DNA of 64,000 nucleotides from Adineta vaga (taxonomy: Eukaryota > Rotifera): assembly GCA_021613535.1 (NCBI GenBank), contig CP075495.1, positions 5,084,001 through 5,148,000 on the forward strand, given 5' to 3'. Position numbers and translations under genes: made by a program. Below the pieces are notes generated by a model, which was not told where the DNA came from, did no database searches, and worked only from the letters and a program-made list of their open reading frames with translations. The stretch's first letter is position 1, and each line of letters opens with the position of its first letter. This document shows positions 63,056 to 64,000 of this stretch, in pieces.

Positions 63056-64000
63056 ATGAGTAGTAGTGTTAATGACGAAGATTATCTCGATCGATTGAGT
63101 CGAGTTATACCATGGCATCGAACATTTACATTCTATGAACGATTATTCATTATAATTCTTGTTGCTACATTTATATCCATTGTCGGTTGTATCTTTTTAT
63201 TTCTTATATACTCGCGTTCTCGTTTACGAAAACGATATGTTTCACAAAAGAATTTAGGTAAGTCGTTGTAGTAATTAACTGATATTCAAATTGATTCTTT
63301 CGTTTGATCCAGACAAGGAGCATTGTATGGAAAATGTTTTGGTATTTTCTGAACCACCAAGTTATGAATCAGCTGTTCGAACAAGTAACAGCATGGCCCT
63401 GAATAAATCAAACAAGAATCATTTTTCAAAATCAAGTAGACAATCATCTTATGGTACTGCATCGGAAAGTGATGGTACTCATACGCATAATGTAAATATT
63501 TGCATAGAATTTTATCAATATTCATGAAAGAAATTATACACAATTCTTTTAGAATGGTTTCTTACTTACGAATAGTACACATTCAATAACAGCAAATGCT
63601 AGTTATCCATCCTTTCCATTTGCTCAAATTCATGTTGAATTTAGTTTTGATCCAATGAAAAATCTATTGCATATTCATGTATTGAATGGTGAATATATAT
63701 CTCTACATTCAACATTTGATGACCAAGCTGAATTTTTTATTCATATACAATTATTAAATAATAAAATTTTAAAAAAATTTCAAGAAATTCAAAATAAACA
63801 TCGTTCAAATTTACAATTGACTACATGGAAAAAACAACAAGAAAAAACAACGAAGTCTGTCATTACTATAGACGTTGTTCGATCGTGTTATAAAGATGAT
63901 TTATATTTTGTTTATTTAGAAAATTATCTCGAACAGCAGATGATAAATTAACATGTGATGAATATTTATCATTCGAACTTCATAAAGATGATGCAAAGAC
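63056..64000 (+). CDS. Single-pass membrane protein with C2-like domain (synaptotagmin-like), cut by window edge
   Basis: Exons 63056-63257, 63313-63491, 63553-63884 and 63920 onward; the frame is open at the window end. A short luminal N-terminus precedes one membrane segment (RLFIIILVATFISIVGCIFLFLIYS) and a basic stop-transfer (RSRLRKRY). A Ser-rich linker with PPSYESA, a possible PPxY site, leads to a beta-rich region starting IHVEFSFDPMKNLLHIHVLNG, which reads like the first strands of a C2 domain. The last splice (44-nt class intron 63885-63919) is needed to keep a good frame (KLSRTADDKLTCDEYLSFEL). Probably acts in membrane trafficking; the identity stays open without the rest. Confidence 0.6.

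Overview
The window looks like nuclear DNA of a bdelloid rotifer. It is AT-rich and gene-dense, with very small GT...TTTAG introns (mostly 44-60 nt). It holds an H2A variant without an SQ motif that has introns and an extended tail, a Lys/Ala-rich LEA-like protein of the kind tied to desiccation tolerance, and several intronless metabolic genes of bacterial, fungal or plant character next to intron-rich animal genes. The genus cannot be told from the sequence. Gene models were built by hand from splice sites; for nearly all of them the exon lengths sum to a whole number of codons.

Layout. 0-3.1 kb: an M13 (neprilysin-like) protein that has lost its zinc site (-). 3.1-6.8 kb: no gene seen. 6.8-12.8 kb, all on the minus strand: a 5'-less gene remnant, an LRRC14/PRAME-like LRR gene with frame lesions, an intronless class-V aminotransferase lying wholly inside an intron of that LRR gene, and mitoribosomal mS40/MRPS18B. 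15.2-20.6 kb: a 15-exon TANGO1/MIA3-like ER-exit-site protein (+). 21.5-23.7 kb: a zinc-finger/OTU-vertnin-like/VWA fusion (-). 25.3-28.2 kb: an SLC33A1-like acetyl-CoA transporter and an intronless wax-synthase-type MBOAT (+). 28.8-32.8 kb: an astacin protease (+) facing a Distal-less homeobox gene (-) whose recognition helix is carried by an 18-nt microexon.

34.6-36.4 kb: an SH3BGR-like protein with repeated RRRRGW motifs (-). 37.7-39.6 kb: a UBA-PTRHD1-like protein and TIMM9 (+). 39.7-41.9 kb: a 15-exon coiled-coil orphan (-). 42.4-43.5 kb: the LEA-like gene (+). 43.5-47.7 kb: mostly empty. 47.7-52.4 kb: a 951-residue coiled-coil, basic, Ser/Thr-rich protein (+), converging on a CCDC83-like coiled-coil gene (-, to 54.2 kb). 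54.7-55.6 kb: an intronless Ly6-like protein. 55.9-57.5 kb: a divergent, intron-containing H2A/H2B pair. 57.9-59.2 kb: NADH-cytochrome b5 reductase (-). 60.0-60.9 kb: an intronless NmrA/isoflavone-reductase-like enzyme. 61.6-62.4 kb: CHMP1 (ESCRT-III). 63.1 kb to the right edge: the start of a membrane-anchored C2-domain protein.

The genes do not form one pathway. The points most worth a second look are the same-strand nested aminotransferase, the homeodomain microexon, the exon-modular LEA protein, the RRRRGW repeats, the VWA/OTU fusion, the SH3-less His-rich TANGO1 and the dead M13 protein. Four genes have a splice-acceptor-like sequence at or within 5 nt of the start codon, which fits spliced-leader trans-splicing (known in rotifers) or 5'UTR introns.
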